Made by a program: the position numbers and the translations under genes. From positions 1-64,000 of the forward strand of contig CAYUQT010000041.1 in assembly GCA_964446835.1 (NCBI GenBank): DNA of 64,000 nt, given 5' to 3'. Numbering within the stretch: position 1 is the first letter of the stretch; each line of letters begins with the position of its first letter. Source of the DNA: CAYUQT01 sp964446835. GTDB lineage: Bacteria; Planctomycetota; Phycisphaerae; UBA1845; JAFGLZ01. Shown here in pieces: positions 17,512-27,822 of this stretch. Below the pieces are notes generated by a model that saw only the letters and a list, made by a program, of their open reading frames with translations, did not search any database and was not told where the DNA came from.

Positions 17512-20316
17512 CTACATGAACCGCTTCTGAATCTGGGCGATCCGGAGCCCGGCCTCCTGGGAACGCTGTCTCCACATCCCAACGTCGTTCGGGCGTTGCA
17601 GCCGGCTACAGGTATTGGCCAGACAGTCCGCAACGATCTGTTGAGCCTGGAGGGCCTCCCGACCCAATTGCCCATCGACCGGGAGCTTCGAGACGCGTTC
17701 CCACTGTTTGGTCCAGTACTCCAGCGACTCTTTGACCACCTCGGGCCTGTTGTCACGGATGTACTGGTTCTGCAGCATCCAGTAGGCCAGCCAGCTCGGC
17801 CGGATGTCCAGAGCGGCCTTCAGGTCCTTGCGGAACTCCGAGGGATCGGCATTGACCGAGATCAGGCTCGACTTGGCCATGCCCTTTCCCAGGGCCTTGA
17901 GGAAGTCGTCAGGAAACGATGCCTTGCCGGCCATGACATCGGAAACAACCTTATCGTTCTTCGGATCGCCTCGACGCAGCAGCACGAACGCCGTGCCGTC
18001 GTCGAACACGAAGGACCATCGCCGGCTGCCGACAAGGACTCGCGCCAGGCCCCACGACCGCCTCGGCAGGACGAAGACCTTGATCTTGTGCTGATCCGCC
18101 TGGTTGACCGCGGATCGGCAGTTGAGTGTCTGGGCATTCTGAAGCAACCCGAAGGTGAGCTGACTGGGTCGCTCTCGCCCGACTTTGTGAACGAACGCCA
18201 GAATCGACGCCCGCTCGGGCGCATATTCTTTGGACGGGCCCAGCGGCGCCCCGATCATGCCGACCGCTTCCGATCGCATCCCCTGTCCCGATGCTTCGAT
18301 GTACGGCATCATGCCGCCCGACATACTGACACACATGCCATAACGGAAGTCCGGTCCCTGGTAGAACGCCAGGGGACCGCCGCTGACGGGTGGGTCGCCC
18401 GCTCGCAGAGGATTCATGAGCAGGACGTGCTGAACCATGTGATACCCGACCGATCCTATGTTGGTCAGCCGTAGAAGCGACGCGTTGAACCACGGCTGGT
18501 CAGCGACGATCGTCAATCGATATTCCGCCCTGAATTTCGGCTCGGTCGACTTCTCGACGGTCACGTCGATGTCGGCCCAGCAATCGGTAACCTCCGCAAA
18601 GGCTGCGCGGACGGTCTTGTCGGCCGTCAGACGCTCCGTTCGCCCGTCCACCTTGACGTCCAGCGCCGGGACCAGCCTGGCCAGCGGCATCGCCTGAAGG
18701 CGCATCTCGGCCAGGGTGCCGTCCTTCTGACCGGCGATCAGGCCCACCTGTCCGGTATCGACCTGATAACCGGCAGGCGACTCGAAAGACCGTATCGGAT
18801 TGGCGTTGACGTCGACAATGCCGATCTGCCAGGCAGCCACGCGTTCCGAGTGAATCTGCTGGGCTCGCCCACCGCTGAACGTCTTGAGCTTCTCGGACCG
18901 CCAGCGGGTGTAGCCCTCCCACCGCCAATCGACGAAGAGTTCCTGGGGGATGTCCTGCTGTGTCAGAAAATCCATGGCCTTCTCGGGGAAGGTCTGACCG
19001 GCCACCATTCGCATCAGAACGGTCTGCTTCGGATAGGCCGGATTGGGATCATGATAGGGCAGGTAGATCTCGTCGTAGGACATGTAGGCGGCCGTCACCA
19101 GTAAGGCCCCCGTCATACCCACCAGACATGCTCGCCACATGGGGGTCCAGAGCTCCACGTTGGCTTGACAGATGATTCGTTTGAATTGCCAGAGCATTCT
19201 CTCGAACAAAGCGGCGAAGATCGGGGCGATGGCCACTGTGGCCAGGGGAATGAACCGCCGTGCCTTAAAGGCCATGAACAGCACCAATCCCGTCAGGGCC
19301 AGGTCGAATAGCGAACTCTTGACGGTCGACACAGGAACCGGCACCTCGGGCCCACGGAACGGAGGTGGAGACTGCCGGCCGCCGGCGCGTTGCGGCTTGA
19401 CGTTCCCGCCATGGGCCGCGGTCGGCGTCAGCAGGAACCGGCCGACGCCCCAACCCACCAGGATGGCGGCGAAGAACCCGAGCATTACGAGAAACTCCGT
19501 GACGCTGCCGAAACCCTGGGCCTGCTTGAGGGTGTTCCAGTCGATGATCGGGTGCCATTCCTGCACGGAGAGCCACACCTTGCTCTCCTTGACCACGAGC
19601 GGATGCGTCAGGTTGATGGGACCAAACGGATTGGCCAGGGCTGCCAGCGCCACCGCCACCGCCAAGGCACCCGCCAGATGCGCCAGATGGCCCCAACCCC
19701 ACGGTCGGCTGTCGGGAGTCACGAGCTTCAGGAACCCTTGAACGCCGAGCCAGAGCCCCATCACGCTGAGCCCGAAGACGAACCCGCCGTGTGTGTTCGA
19801 CCACGCCCAGAGAATCGCCGTGCCGGCCCAGGCCCACGCCGGCGACCCCGCATACCATCGGAACATCGCCACGATCAGTGCGGCCTCATACAGCAGCGTG
19901 AAGATATGCGGGCGAACGTCGAGGTAGCTCTTGGGCACCAGGATCATGATGGAGATGGCAACCGCCGCGAAATGGACGTTCGCCCCCCTCGCGGTGGCCG
20001 CGCGAATCATCAGCAGGACGGTGCAACAGATGACCGCCCACTTGACCGCAACCGGCCCCAGATCCCCGAACAGGCGATGCGAGGTGTAGTAAATAGTGTG
20101 GGCACCCCAGTTCTGGTTCAACCAGACCCGCCCCTCCGTCGAGAACGACCATTCGTCGGGCAGCCCCACGCGCCCGGCGTACGTATCCCGTCCGGCCGCC
20201 AGGCCGACGAACGTGTCGCCACCACCAATGCGGCTGCTCCAGGCGAGACTGACCGCGAATATCACCAGCACCAGGACCAGACCGTCATGCCACCACCAGC
20301 GTTTCGCACTGTCCAC
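17512..20316 (-). CDS. Large membrane protein, GT-C-like N-terminal half with extracytoplasmic C-terminal domain
   Basis: I do not recognise the family. The 934-residue product has about ten to eleven hydrophobic segments in its first 380 residues, with a loop containing DEWSFSTEGRVWLNQNWG after the first segment. That layout is seen in GT-C glycosyltransferases and oligosaccharyl transferase-like proteins. The last 520 residues are soluble and partly beta-rich, ending in an alpha-helical, TPR-like tail. I start at GTG 20316, where GGAGG stands seven bases upstream, rather than at an ATG at 20385 that lacks a ribosome site and nearly meets the divergent histidine kinase gene. Its role in envelope glycan assembly is a guess. 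Confidence 0.6.
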   Translation of the reverse strand: MDSAKRWWWHDGLVLVLVIFAVSLAWSSRIGGGDTFVGLAAGRDTYAGRVGLPDEWSFSTEGRVWLNQNWGAHTIYYTSHRLFGDLGPVAVKWAVICCTVLLMIRAATARGANVHFAAVAISIMILVPKSYLDVRPHIFTLLYEAALIVAMFRWYAGSPAWAWAGTAILWAWSNTHGGFVFGLSVMGLWLGVQGFLKLVTPDSRPWGWGHLAHLAGALAVAVALAALANPFGPINLTHPLVVKESKVWLSVQEWHPIIDWNTLKQAQGFGSVTEFLVMLGFFAAILVGWGVGRFLLTPTAAHGGNVKPQRAGGRQSPPPFRGPEVPVPVSTVKSSLFDLALTGLVLFMAFKARRFIPLATVAIAPIFAALFERMLWQFKRIICQANVELWTPMWRACLVGMTGALLVTAAYMSYDEIYLPYHDPNPAYPKQTVLMRMVAGQTFPEKAMDFLTQQDIPQELFVDWRWEGYTRWRSEKLKTFSGGRAQQIHSERVAAWQIGIVDVNANPIRSFESPAGYQVDTGQVGLIAGQKDGTLAEMRLQAMPLARLVPALDVKVDGRTERLTADKTVRAAFAEVTDCWADIDVTVEKSTEPKFRAEYRLTIVADQPWFNASLLRLTNIGSVGYHMVQHVLLMNPLRAGDPPVSGGPLAFYQGPDFRYGMCVSMSGGMMPYIEASGQGMRSEAVGMIGAPLGPSKEYAPERASILAFVHKVGRERPSQLTFGLLQNAQTLNCRSAVNQADQHKIKVFVLPRRSWGLARVLVGSRRWSFVFDDGTAFVLLRRGDPKNDKVVSDVMAGKASFPDDFLKALGKGMAKSSLISVNADPSEFRKDLKAALDIRPSWLAYWMLQNQYIRDNRPEVVKESLEYWTKQWERVSKLPVDGQLGREALQAQQIVADCLANTCSRLQRPNDVGMWRQRSQEAGLRIAQIQKRFM

Positions 20317-20404
20317 GAGAAGCTTCCTCCGCAACGTCAGTCCCAAGACATAGTAAGGATAAACACAAAAGCCGAAAAGGGGCATGGTAGAATGAAAGGC
20401 TGCA

Positions 20405-22432
20405 ATGAAGGCACACACGGCACTGACATATCGCCTTGGGAGGCTGGGAATCTGGTTCCTGATCCTCCTGCTGATTCTCGCCTTGGCGGCAGGAAGCATT
20501 GTCGTGGCCCTGCGACAAGCCCGGGCCGTGCACCAGGTTCGGCTTCAGGGGCTCCGCGACCGCGCCGAGAACACGGCGCGACGGCTTCAGAGCAATCTCC
20601 TGGATATGGCCGATGAACGCATCGCTGCGGCACGTCAGGCCTTCATCAATCGAGACGATCCGGCGATGAACCGCCTGATCGAGGAATCGCGGTGGATCGA
20701 GATGGTGTTCGCGTACGACCACCGGACGCTGATCACGTGGCCGCCCGTGCCGGTGCCCCGAGCGGAACGGCCGCACGAAGCCTTTGCCCCCCCTGGCTTC
20801 GGCCTGGCCGAACAACTCGAATTCGTCGATCACAATCTCGAAGAGGCCATTACGCTCTACCAACGGTGCACCGGCGAGGGCACGCCGGTGTATTGGCAGC
20901 TTCGTGCCCACATGGCGATCGCCGGATGCCGCGCCAAGCAGCGGCGGTTCGACGAATCCATCGAGATCTATCGGCGCCTGCAAACGAGGTTCTCGCTGGT
21001 GCTCAGGGGGTTGGACGAGCCCTCGTTGTTCTCGGTGAACCTCGCCCTGATCGACGTGCTGACCCAGGCCGGCCGGCGCCAGGAAGCCGGCGCCACCGCC
21101 GAAGCTCTCCTTCGTGACGCCGAGAACGGCCAGATTCCAATTCCCGTTCGGGCCTACACCGACCTGCTGATCCGACGTCTGTCCGATCTGACCGGTGCCC
21201 CCCGGGAAGAGGTCCGTCGGGCGGAATCACGTCTGGCCGCCGTAGCCGCCCGCCAGCAGGAACTCACCGGCGCGGTGGTCTCGGTTCGAACGTGGATGGA
21301 GCCCCGGCTCGACCTGCCGCATGGACGGAAGGACAGCGGCGTTCAGTTTCTGAACGACATGCTGTGTGTCCCGCCGCGTGTTCTGGTATATCGTCGGTCG
21401 GAAAGCCCCGGATCGGATCCCGTCGTCGGGTTAAGTATCCCGCTGCCACAGCTCTTCCAGTCACTGATTCTGCCGACGATCAACGCAGCCGCTCAGCTCG
21501 ATCTGACGGTTCACCAGGTGGGACGGGGCGTGCCCGACGGGATCCCCTGGTCGATCATTCTGCCCGCCCCTCTCCAGTACTGGCGGATTCAGCCGAGTGC
21601 CGTGTTCCTCGACGGGCTCGAACGCGAGGTGCGGCGCCAGACGTGGGTGTACGTCACCCTGACCCTGATCGGCCTGGCCGTGCTGGCGGGAGCGGTGGGC
21701 ATCTGGCTGGTGGCGTTGCGCCGTGAGGTGGCGCTCAGCCGCCTGAAGAACGAATTCGTCGCCAACGTTTCACACGAGCTCAAGACCCCCTTGGCGCTGA
21801 TCCGGTTGTTCGGTGAAACGCTGATGAGCGGACGGGCCGTCGGAGATCAGAAGCGTCAGGAGTACTATCGTGTGATCACCCGCGAGAGTGAACGACTGAC
21901 CCATCTGATCGACAATATTCTGGACTTCTCGCGGATTGAAGCCGGCCACAAGCGGTATGAACGGACCCCATGCGATCTCGGAGAGGTGGTCCGGCAGACG
22001 GTGGAGTCGTACCGTCTCCAGCTCGACCACCACGGCTTCACGTGCGAGGTCGACATCCGGCCCGGCCTGCCTTCGACGCGTGCCGATGCCAACGCAATTT
22101 CCCAGGCGGTCTTGAATCTGTTGAACAATGCCGTCAAATACTCTCAGGAGAACAAGTACGTCGGGGTTCGCGTGGAGCGGCACCGACGGAGCGGGCAGGA
22201 AGGCGTGCTGATCACGGTTGCCGATCGGGGCATCGGAATTCCCCCCGAGGAGCAGGAGCGGCTCTTTGAGAGCTTCTTCCGCGGAAGCCACGAAGTCGTT
22301 CGCGCGACGCGGGGAACGGGGCTTGGGCTCACGCTGGTCCGGCACATAGTGGCCGGCCACGACGGCGATCTGTGGGTGGACAGCACGCCCGGAAGCGGCA
22401 GCACGTTCGCCATCTTCCTGCCCGAAGCCTGA
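20405..22432 (+). CDS. Membrane sensor histidine kinase
   Basis: The 675-residue sensor has one membrane helix at about residues 15-37 and another at about 412-434, enclosing an extracytoplasmic domain of roughly 375 residues. A helical, TPR-like part lies at about 140-260. The cytoplasmic half has HisKA with phospho-acceptor His457 in the VSHELKTPL motif, followed by the HATPase region with NLLNNAVKYS (N box), ADRGIGIP (G1) and RGTGLGLTLV (G2). There is no obvious HAMP. AAAGG precedes the ATG. The response-regulator gene begins 24 bases downstream, so the two form a two-component operon. The stimulus is unknown. Confidence 0.92.
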   Translation: MKAHTALTYRLGRLGIWFLILLLILALAAGSIVVALRQARAVHQVRLQGLRDRAENTARRLQSNLLDMADERIAAARQAFINRDDPAMNRLIEESRWIEMVFAYDHRTLITWPPVPVPRAERPHEAFAPPGFGLAEQLEFVDHNLEEAITLYQRCTGEGTPVYWQLRAHMAIAGCRAKQRRFDESIEIYRRLQTRFSLVLRGLDEPSLFSVNLALIDVLTQAGRRQEAGATAEALLRDAENGQIPIPVRAYTDLLIRRLSDLTGAPREEVRRAESRLAAVAARQQELTGAVVSVRTWMEPRLDLPHGRKDSGVQFLNDMLCVPPRVLVYRRSESPGSDPVVGLSIPLPQLFQSLILPTINAAAQLDLTVHQVGRGVPDGIPWSIILPAPLQYWRIQPSAVFLDGLEREVRRQTWVYVTLTLIGLAVLAGAVGIWLVALRREVALSRLKNEFVANVSHELKTPLALIRLFGETLMSGRAVGDQKRQEYYRVITRESERLTHLIDNILDFSRIEAGHKRYERTPCDLGEVVRQTVESYRLQLDHHGFTCEVDIRPGLPSTRADANAISQAVLNLLNNAVKYSQENKYVGVRVERHRRSGQEGVLITVADRGIGIPPEEQERLFESFFRGSHEVVRATRGTGLGLTLVRHIVAGHDGDLWVDSTPGSGSTFAIFLPEA

Positions 22433-22456
22433 TGCCCGGTCGTCAAGGAGCCTGTC

Positions 22457-23137
22457 ATGGCGCGCATTTTGATCGTTGAGGATGAGGCGGACCTGGCCAT
22501 GGGACTCTCGGACAACCTCCAGTTCGAGGGCCACGAGGTCCAGATCGCCCAGAACGGCCCGGCCGGCCTGGAACAGGTCCGAGGGTGGCGCCCGGACCTC
22601 GTCCTGTTGGACATCATGTTGCCGAAGATGGACGGCTTCGAGGTCTGTCGGACCATCCGTCACATGGGGATGACGATGCCGATCCTCATGCTGACCGCCC
22701 GAGGCCAGGAGGTGGACAAGGTCCGCGGACTTGAACTGGGTGCCGACGACTACATCACCAAACCGTTCGGTGTAGCCGAGTTGCTCGCACGCATCAAAGC
22801 GGCCCTTCGGCGCGGCAGCAGCATGGGCGTGACCGTCCGGCACGTTCGCATCGGCCCGGCGGAGGTCGATCTCAGCAAGGGACAGGTGGTGCGGGGACGA
22901 CACACCTACCCCCTGGGACACTATGAGATCGAGATCCTCAAGATGCTTCTCGACCGGGTCGAGCAGCCGGTAGGCCGCGAAGAGATGCTTGAGACGATCT
23001 GGGGCATTCAGGGCTTCCCGACGGATCGGACGGTGGATAATCACATCGTCAGCCTCCGTCGGAAGATCGAACCCAATGCCAAACGCCCGCAGCATATTCT
23101 CACGGTACAGAGGGTGGGCTATAAGCTGGTGCCCTGA
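22457..23137 (+). CDS. OmpR/PhoB-family response regulator
   Basis: The 226-residue DNA-binding regulator has an N-terminal receiver with the acidic pair EDEAD near residue 8, phospho-acceptor Asp52 in LLDIMLPKMDG, the Thr of MLTARG near 82 and the Lys of YITKPFG near 102. The C-terminal winged helix carries the recognition helix TDRTVDNHIVSLRRKIE. A strong AAGGAG precedes ATG 22457. It is the evident partner of the upstream histidine kinase. A VWA membrane protein gene follows by 130 bases and may be a target or a co-transcribed gene. Confidence 0.94.
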   Translation: MARILIVEDEADLAMGLSDNLQFEGHEVQIAQNGPAGLEQVRGWRPDLVLLDIMLPKMDGFEVCRTIRHMGMTMPILMLTARGQEVDKVRGLELGADDYITKPFGVAELLARIKAALRRGSSMGVTVRHVRIGPAEVDLSKGQVVRGRHTYPLGHYEIEILKMLLDRVEQPVGREEMLETIWGIQGFPTDRTVDNHIVSLRRKIEPNAKRPQHILTVQRVGYKLVP

Positions 23138-23266
23138 GTCGCGTCGGAATCCGAAGCACCGCCCCACCGAGGGCGACGAACAGAGGTCGAACTCAGGAGC
23201 TGGAACTCTCACGACACCTGCGGGAAACTCGAAACAGCGCCGCCGTGCCAGGACGGGATCTCCGAC

Positions 23267-25873
23267 ATGCCCCTTGCCGATCTCTTCATCGAACCGGACG
23301 AGCAACTCTGGGCTGCACTCCCCGCTCTGCTCCTGGTGATGATCGTCCTGGATGTGGTATGGCTCCGACCGATTCGCGGCGACGCCCCCACACCCCTTGG
23401 CCGCCGCCGGGCGGGCATCATCGGAATACTCCTGGGATTGGGGCTCCTTCTGCTGTGGACCCATCCGGGCCTGTCGGCGAAGGCTCGGTGGTGGTACCCC
23501 ACGTGGACGATCATCCTCTTCTGGGTCGTCGCCGCACGCGAGGGGGCCCTCCGAAGCGGCACGAGGTCGAAGACGAGTCCATGGTTGATCGTCCCGACCT
23601 GTGCGATGGGAGCCGGACTCACCCTCGTCCTGTTTGCCCGGGGCTCATGGTGGATGAGTCCCGGCGTTCTGATTTGCTCGGTGATCGGCATCATGCTCCT
23701 GGCGGCCCTGTGGAGCCTGAGAGGCTACCGCCCCAGGACGCCGGACGACTCGGGCCGGAGAATACTGGCGCCGGCACTGCGAATCCTGGCCCTGATGGTG
23801 TTGGCGATCCTGCTGGTCAATCCGATCATCCGCACCAAGCAGGTCCGGTATGAGAAGGCCAGGCTGCTGGTCCTGCTGGACGACTCCCGATCCATGTCGA
23901 TCCGTGATGTCATGCCCTCGATCCATTCACAAGCCGTCAGTCGCGCCACAGCGCTGAACACCACCCTGACGACCCACACGTACGAGTTCGACCGCATCGG
24001 ACGGGAGCTGGACTGGGTGTCCTATCGCTTCTCGACGCAACTGACGCGAGACAAGCAGCTTTCCATCCGCCCGAATGGAAAGGCAACGGCCCTGGGCGAC
24101 GCGATCCAGCAGGCCTACGAAGACAGTCTGGCCGAGGGCCGTCCGGTTGGAGGTATCCTCCTGTTCACCGATGGAGCGAGCAACCTGGCGGGACGGGCCG
24201 AACCTGCGGCCGCGGCGGCGGCCCTGGCAGCGGGACACGTGCCCCTCTGGATTGTGGGCGTCGGAAACGAAACGCCCAGCGGACAGACGCGAAGCATCGA
24301 AGCCCGCAATCTGTTCATGGCCGGACGGATCGCGGTCATGAATCAACTGCCGGTAACGGCCGAGTTCGGTTTCATCGGCATGCAGGGCGAACCGTCGCGC
24401 ATCGAGTTGCTGTTCGACGATGAAGTGGTCGACCGGCAGCGTGCCGAATGCACGCGATCTCACGAGGCCCGCCAGTTTCGATTCACGTTCACCCCATCGG
24501 TGGGTGGGCTGCACAAGGTCACCGTCCGGGCCGTCCCCGAGCGGTTTCGCACCGAGGGCCCCCCGGCCCAGATGAGCCAGTACCTGCATGTTACAGACGA
24601 CGCGATACGCGTGCTCTACATCGAAGGCCGGCCGCGGTATGAAGGTGCGTTCCTCGCGAGGGCCCTGGCCGCTGCCGGTGAACACATCCGATTTCACAAG
24701 ACCGTTCTGGCCGCCCCCGCCGACGAGAACCTCCCGCGTTCGCCCGGCGGACCCGCCGGACAGTGGCAGTGGTACCATGCGATCATTCTTGGCGACATGA
24801 CGATCTCGGAGATCAGCCACGAACAGATGAAGCAGCTCCGGCGACAGGTCGGCGACGCGGGCTGCGGACTGGCCATATTGGGCGGCAAATCCCTGATGGC
24901 CAACCCCGCCCTGAACGGCACCCCCCTGGCCGAACTCCTTCCGGTAGCCCCCGGTGCCGACTGGATCGAACAGGAAGTGATCGTGAAACCTACACCCGCC
25001 GGGCTTTCAAACCCCATCGTCCAGATCGCCGAACCGGGCGGCGATCTGTCGACTGTCTGGATGAGTCTGCCCCCCATGAGGGGTGCGTGCCGGTTCACGT
25101 CGCCCAAACCCGCGGCACAGATCGTGGCGACGGGGCCGAACGATCAGCCGATGATCGTCACTCAGACCTATGGTGCCGGACGGGTGGCCCTGTTCGCGTT
25201 CGACTCGACGTGGCAATGGTGCATGAAGCGGGACGACGGGCTTCGATACCATCGCACGTTCTGGCGACAGGTCGTCTTGTGGCTGGCCAATCGCAAGCCG
25301 GCCGTCTGGATCAGCTCGCAGCGTCCAAGATACCAGCTTCCCCTCATCCTGGGCGGGCAACAGCGCGTCGAGGTTCAGGCGGGACTGGACAGCCCGATCA
25401 GCGGGCAGACGATCACAGACGCCCGGCTCGATGTGCAGATGGTCCTGCCCAGCGGACAATCCATCCCACTGACGATGGCACCCGACGGCGACCACTTCAC
25501 GACGACGGTCAGCCCCCAGACCGACGGGATCTACACGCTGCGACTGGCCGCCAGAACCGCTGACCGCGAAATCGGCAAGGCCGAAGGGCAGTTTGTCGTG
25601 GACTCTCCGGACATCGAGATGAGCCGGCCACTGGCCGACTTCGATCTGCTTCGCGACATGGCGGCCAAGACTCACCCCGCCGGCGGCAAGTTCGTCACGC
25701 TCGATCAGGTCAGCCGCCTGCTCAAAGAGATTGGCTCAAACGACTATCGCCGTCGCATCGAAGAGACACAGGTCCACGATCTGGCCCATGAGGGCCGATG
25801 GCGGATATGGACGATCTTCTGCGGCCTGCTGCTCGCCGAATGGGTTGTTCGCAAACGACGAGGCCTGGTCTGA
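23267..25873 (+). CDS. VWA-domain membrane protein with glutamine-amidotransferase-like region
   Basis: The 868-residue protein begins with several membrane helices (about 20-40, 45-65, 80-95, 105-150 and 170-190). A von Willebrand A-type domain follows, with the MIDAS-like LLDDSRSMS near residue 204 and LLFTDGASNLAG near 295. A DUF/GATase1-like region follows at about 440-640 (VLYIEGRPRYEGAFLARAL, AIILGDMTISEIS), then beta-rich segments and a last membrane helix near the C terminus. The architecture is common in planctomycetes, often in BatA-like clusters, with no settled role. A moxR-type ATPase is absent here, which is unusual for this group. Confidence 0.8.
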   Translation: MPLADLFIEPDEQLWAALPALLLVMIVLDVVWLRPIRGDAPTPLGRRRAGIIGILLGLGLLLLWTHPGLSAKARWWYPTWTIILFWVVAAREGALRSGTRSKTSPWLIVPTCAMGAGLTLVLFARGSWWMSPGVLICSVIGIMLLAALWSLRGYRPRTPDDSGRRILAPALRILALMVLAILLVNPIIRTKQVRYEKARLLVLLDDSRSMSIRDVMPSIHSQAVSRATALNTTLTTHTYEFDRIGRELDWVSYRFSTQLTRDKQLSIRPNGKATALGDAIQQAYEDSLAEGRPVGGILLFTDGASNLAGRAEPAAAAAALAAGHVPLWIVGVGNETPSGQTRSIEARNLFMAGRIAVMNQLPVTAEFGFIGMQGEPSRIELLFDDEVVDRQRAECTRSHEARQFRFTFTPSVGGLHKVTVRAVPERFRTEGPPAQMSQYLHVTDDAIRVLYIEGRPRYEGAFLARALAAAGEHIRFHKTVLAAPADENLPRSPGGPAGQWQWYHAIILGDMTISEISHEQMKQLRRQVGDAGCGLAILGGKSLMANPALNGTPLAELLPVAPGADWIEQEVIVKPTPAGLSNPIVQIAEPGGDLSTVWMSLPPMRGACRFTSPKPAAQIVATGPNDQPMIVTQTYGAGRVALFAFDSTWQWCMKRDDGLRYHRTFWRQVVLWLANRKPAVWISSQRPRYQLPLILGGQQRVEVQAGLDSPISGQTITDARLDVQMVLPSGQSIPLTMAPDGDHFTTTVSPQTDGIYTLRLAARTADREIGKAEGQFVVDSPDIEMSRPLADFDLLRDMAAKTHPAGGKFVTLDQVSRLLKEIGSNDYRRRIEETQVHDLAHEGRWRIWTIFCGLLLAEWVVRKRRGLV

Positions 25874-25917
25874 CGATTCGACTCGCCGGAGCCGTCCGCC
25901 GCCTGCGAACCGAGGGG

Positions 25918-26646
25918 CTACTGCCCCTGCTTCGGCAGCTCGCGAATGTAGACATTCTTGAACCACAGCGTGTTGCCGTGGTTCTGAAGCTCGATCTGCC
26001 CCGTCGGATAGATTGGCTTGTTGCGATCCCAGTAGTTCTCGAGCACGACGCTGTCAACCACCAGCTTGCCGTTGAGCTTCACGGTCACGCGGTCGCCCAC
26101 CATCTTGATGTAGAACGTGTTCCACTGCCCAATCGGATTGTCCGCTTTGACCAGCGGCTTGGAGGGATTCTTCTGATTGTTGTACAGGCCGCCGGATCCC
26201 AGGCCGCCCGCCGGACCGTCGGAGGGATCCCAGATCTGGACCTGGGGCGAGCCACGAAGATAGACCCCGCTGTCGCCCTTCGGGAGGATCTTCCAGTCGA
26301 CGAACATTTCGAAATCGCCGTAGTCCTTGGCGGTGCAGAGGCTGTCGCCCTTGCCGTCGAACTCCAGGGCGCCATCCACGACATGCCAGTGGGCCCGCAT
26401 CTTCTCGTCGGCCTTCTTCTGCTCCTCGGCCAGCTTCTCAGGAGACATCTTGGCCCGTTCTTCCGGATTGGCAACCAGACCCTTCCAACCCGCAAGGTCT
26501 TTGCCGTTGAACAGGGCAACATAACCCTTGGGTGGAACATTGTCCTTCCGGTGCTTGCGCTTGCCTTCGGACTTCTCCGCGGCAAAGGCCAGCGAGGCGC
26601 TCAGGGTCAGAACGGCAAGAGTTCGGAACATGGCAAGTGTCGTCAT
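25918..26646 (-). CDS. Secreted DUF1080 (3-keto-disaccharide hydrolase-like) protein
   Basis: This is a second member of the family found at 2803-3516. It has a signal peptide (about residues 1-21, LAFAAEKS), a short Lys-rich linker, then one DUF1080 domain of about 200 residues. Family marks are GYVALFNGKDLAGWKGL near residue 42, KGDSGVYLRGSPQVQIWD near 130, and the C-terminal GNTLWFKNVYIRELP. ATG 26646 is set by the signal peptide and GGAGA upstream. It is convergent with the VWA gene. It likely acts on glycans or glycosides outside the cytoplasm; the reaction of this member is not known. Confidence 0.85.
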   Translation of the reverse strand: MTTLAMFRTLAVLTLSASLAFAAEKSEGKRKHRKDNVPPKGYVALFNGKDLAGWKGLVANPEERAKMSPEKLAEEQKKADEKMRAHWHVVDGALEFDGKGDSLCTAKDYGDFEMFVDWKILPKGDSGVYLRGSPQVQIWDPSDGPAGGLGSGGLYNNQKNPSKPLVKADNPIGQWNTFYIKMVGDRVTVKLNGKLVVDSVVLENYWDRNKPIYPTGQIELQNHGNTLWFKNVYIRELPKQGQ

Positions 26647-26814
26647 ATGCGCGTCTCCACGAGAATGGGAAAGAATTCCGTACGCTCCGGCCCGTCTATG
26701 TATCTCCTGAGAACCGGGGTTGTCAAGATGACCCGTCAGGACCCCGACCACATACGGTTCAAGCCAATCGGCGACCTGAGTCGCTCCCGACGGCGAGAGC
26801 CACGCCTAGTCTTC

Positions 26815-27822
26815 TCAGATTACGGGTCGCTGGCCAATCAGAGAGTAGACCATGCCGTTCAGCATGTCGATGAGTTTCTTGCTCGACACCATGAGCTGCA
26901 CGGTGAACCGGGCCATATTCGCATCCACGACCGGACACGGGTCGCGGTAGAGTTCCACATGCCCATCATACGCTGAGATGCTGGCCTGTTTGAGGGGAAT
27001 GTTCTGTCGATAGTTGGGAAGCGTGGTGCGGAAGTACGCCTCCCCCGATATGGGTGCTCCATGGTAGATGCCCGCACAACTCGACACATCCCATACGGGA
27101 TCGCACGCCCAGTAGTGGCCCGGCTCGTACGGACGCCCCCTGCCGACATGTGAGTACCACGACTCGTCGATCAGCAGGATGGCCTGACTCGGGGCATACA
27201 CCTTGCTGGGCGTCATGATGGGACCGCTGAATTCCAGGGTGTATGTCGGCTGCAACGCGAACTTGGGCCTTCGGCACCAGGGGCCGCGCGTGTAGTTGAA
27301 CGCCCGTTGATCACCTGTGCTGCCGGCATAGAACGAGACGGAAGCCGCGCCGTTGTCCGGTCTCCGAACGAACTCCGGACAGGCGTAGACCTCAGGAAAA
27401 CGAGTGTACGTGTAGAGGCTGCCGCTGCGCGGCAGGTCAACACCCAGCATAGGCCAGTCGTCCTGATTGCTGAGGAACACCTTGGGCATCTGTGATTTGC
27501 TGGCAAGCCAATCCTCGTTCGGGTCGAAGTCATTCGGTCCGCCGTTGCCGCCACCGCCCCACGCCGGCTCAATACCGTAAACGATGTGGAAGGGCAGGAG
27601 TTCGGCATTGTCGTCGCCGTAGACGAACATGGCCTTGGTCATCGTGCCGATTCGCGAGGCACAGAGGGTCGTTCTCGACTGCGCGCGGGCCCTGCCCAAT
27701 GACGGCAGCAGGATAGACACCAGCAGGCCGATAATGGCCACCACCACAAGCAGTTCGATGAGCGTGAACGCTCCGAGCTGCCCATCATTGGTGTTGTTCC
27801 GCCTCAACTGACGCCCTCCCAT
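26815..27822 (-). CDS. Type II secretion pseudopilin-like protein
   Basis: The protein has a prepilin-type N terminus: a short basic leader, then Gly-Ala followed by FTLIELLVVVAIIGLLVSIL near residue 18, with the conserved Glu five residues after the Phe. The helix runs into LLPSLGRARAQSR, a pattern characteristic of the many pseudopilin-like proteins of Phycisphaerae and Lentisphaerae. The remaining 290 residues form an unassigned exported domain. A peptidase (PilD type) would cleave near the Gly-Ala. ATG 27822 is used; a TTG at 27852 in the same frame is an alternative and neither has a clear ribosome site. Confidence 0.8.
   Translation of the reverse strand: MGGRQLRRNNTNDGQLGAFTLIELLVVVAIIGLLVSILLPSLGRARAQSRTTLCASRIGTMTKAMFVYGDDNAELLPFHIVYGIEPAWGGGGNGGPNDFDPNEDWLASKSQMPKVFLSNQDDWPMLGVDLPRSGSLYTYTRFPEVYACPEFVRRPDNGAASVSFYAGSTGDQRAFNYTRGPWCRRPKFALQPTYTLEFSGPIMTPSKVYAPSQAILLIDESWYSHVGRGRPYEPGHYWACDPVWDVSSCAGIYHGAPISGEAYFRTTLPNYRQNIPLKQASISAYDGHVELYRDPCPVVDANMARFTVQLMVSSKKLIDMLNGMVYSLIGQRPVI

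Noticed and set aside
21770..23464. Open minus-strand frame across the two-component genes
   Set aside because: Antiparallel to the histidine kinase and response regulator, whose motifs are complete.
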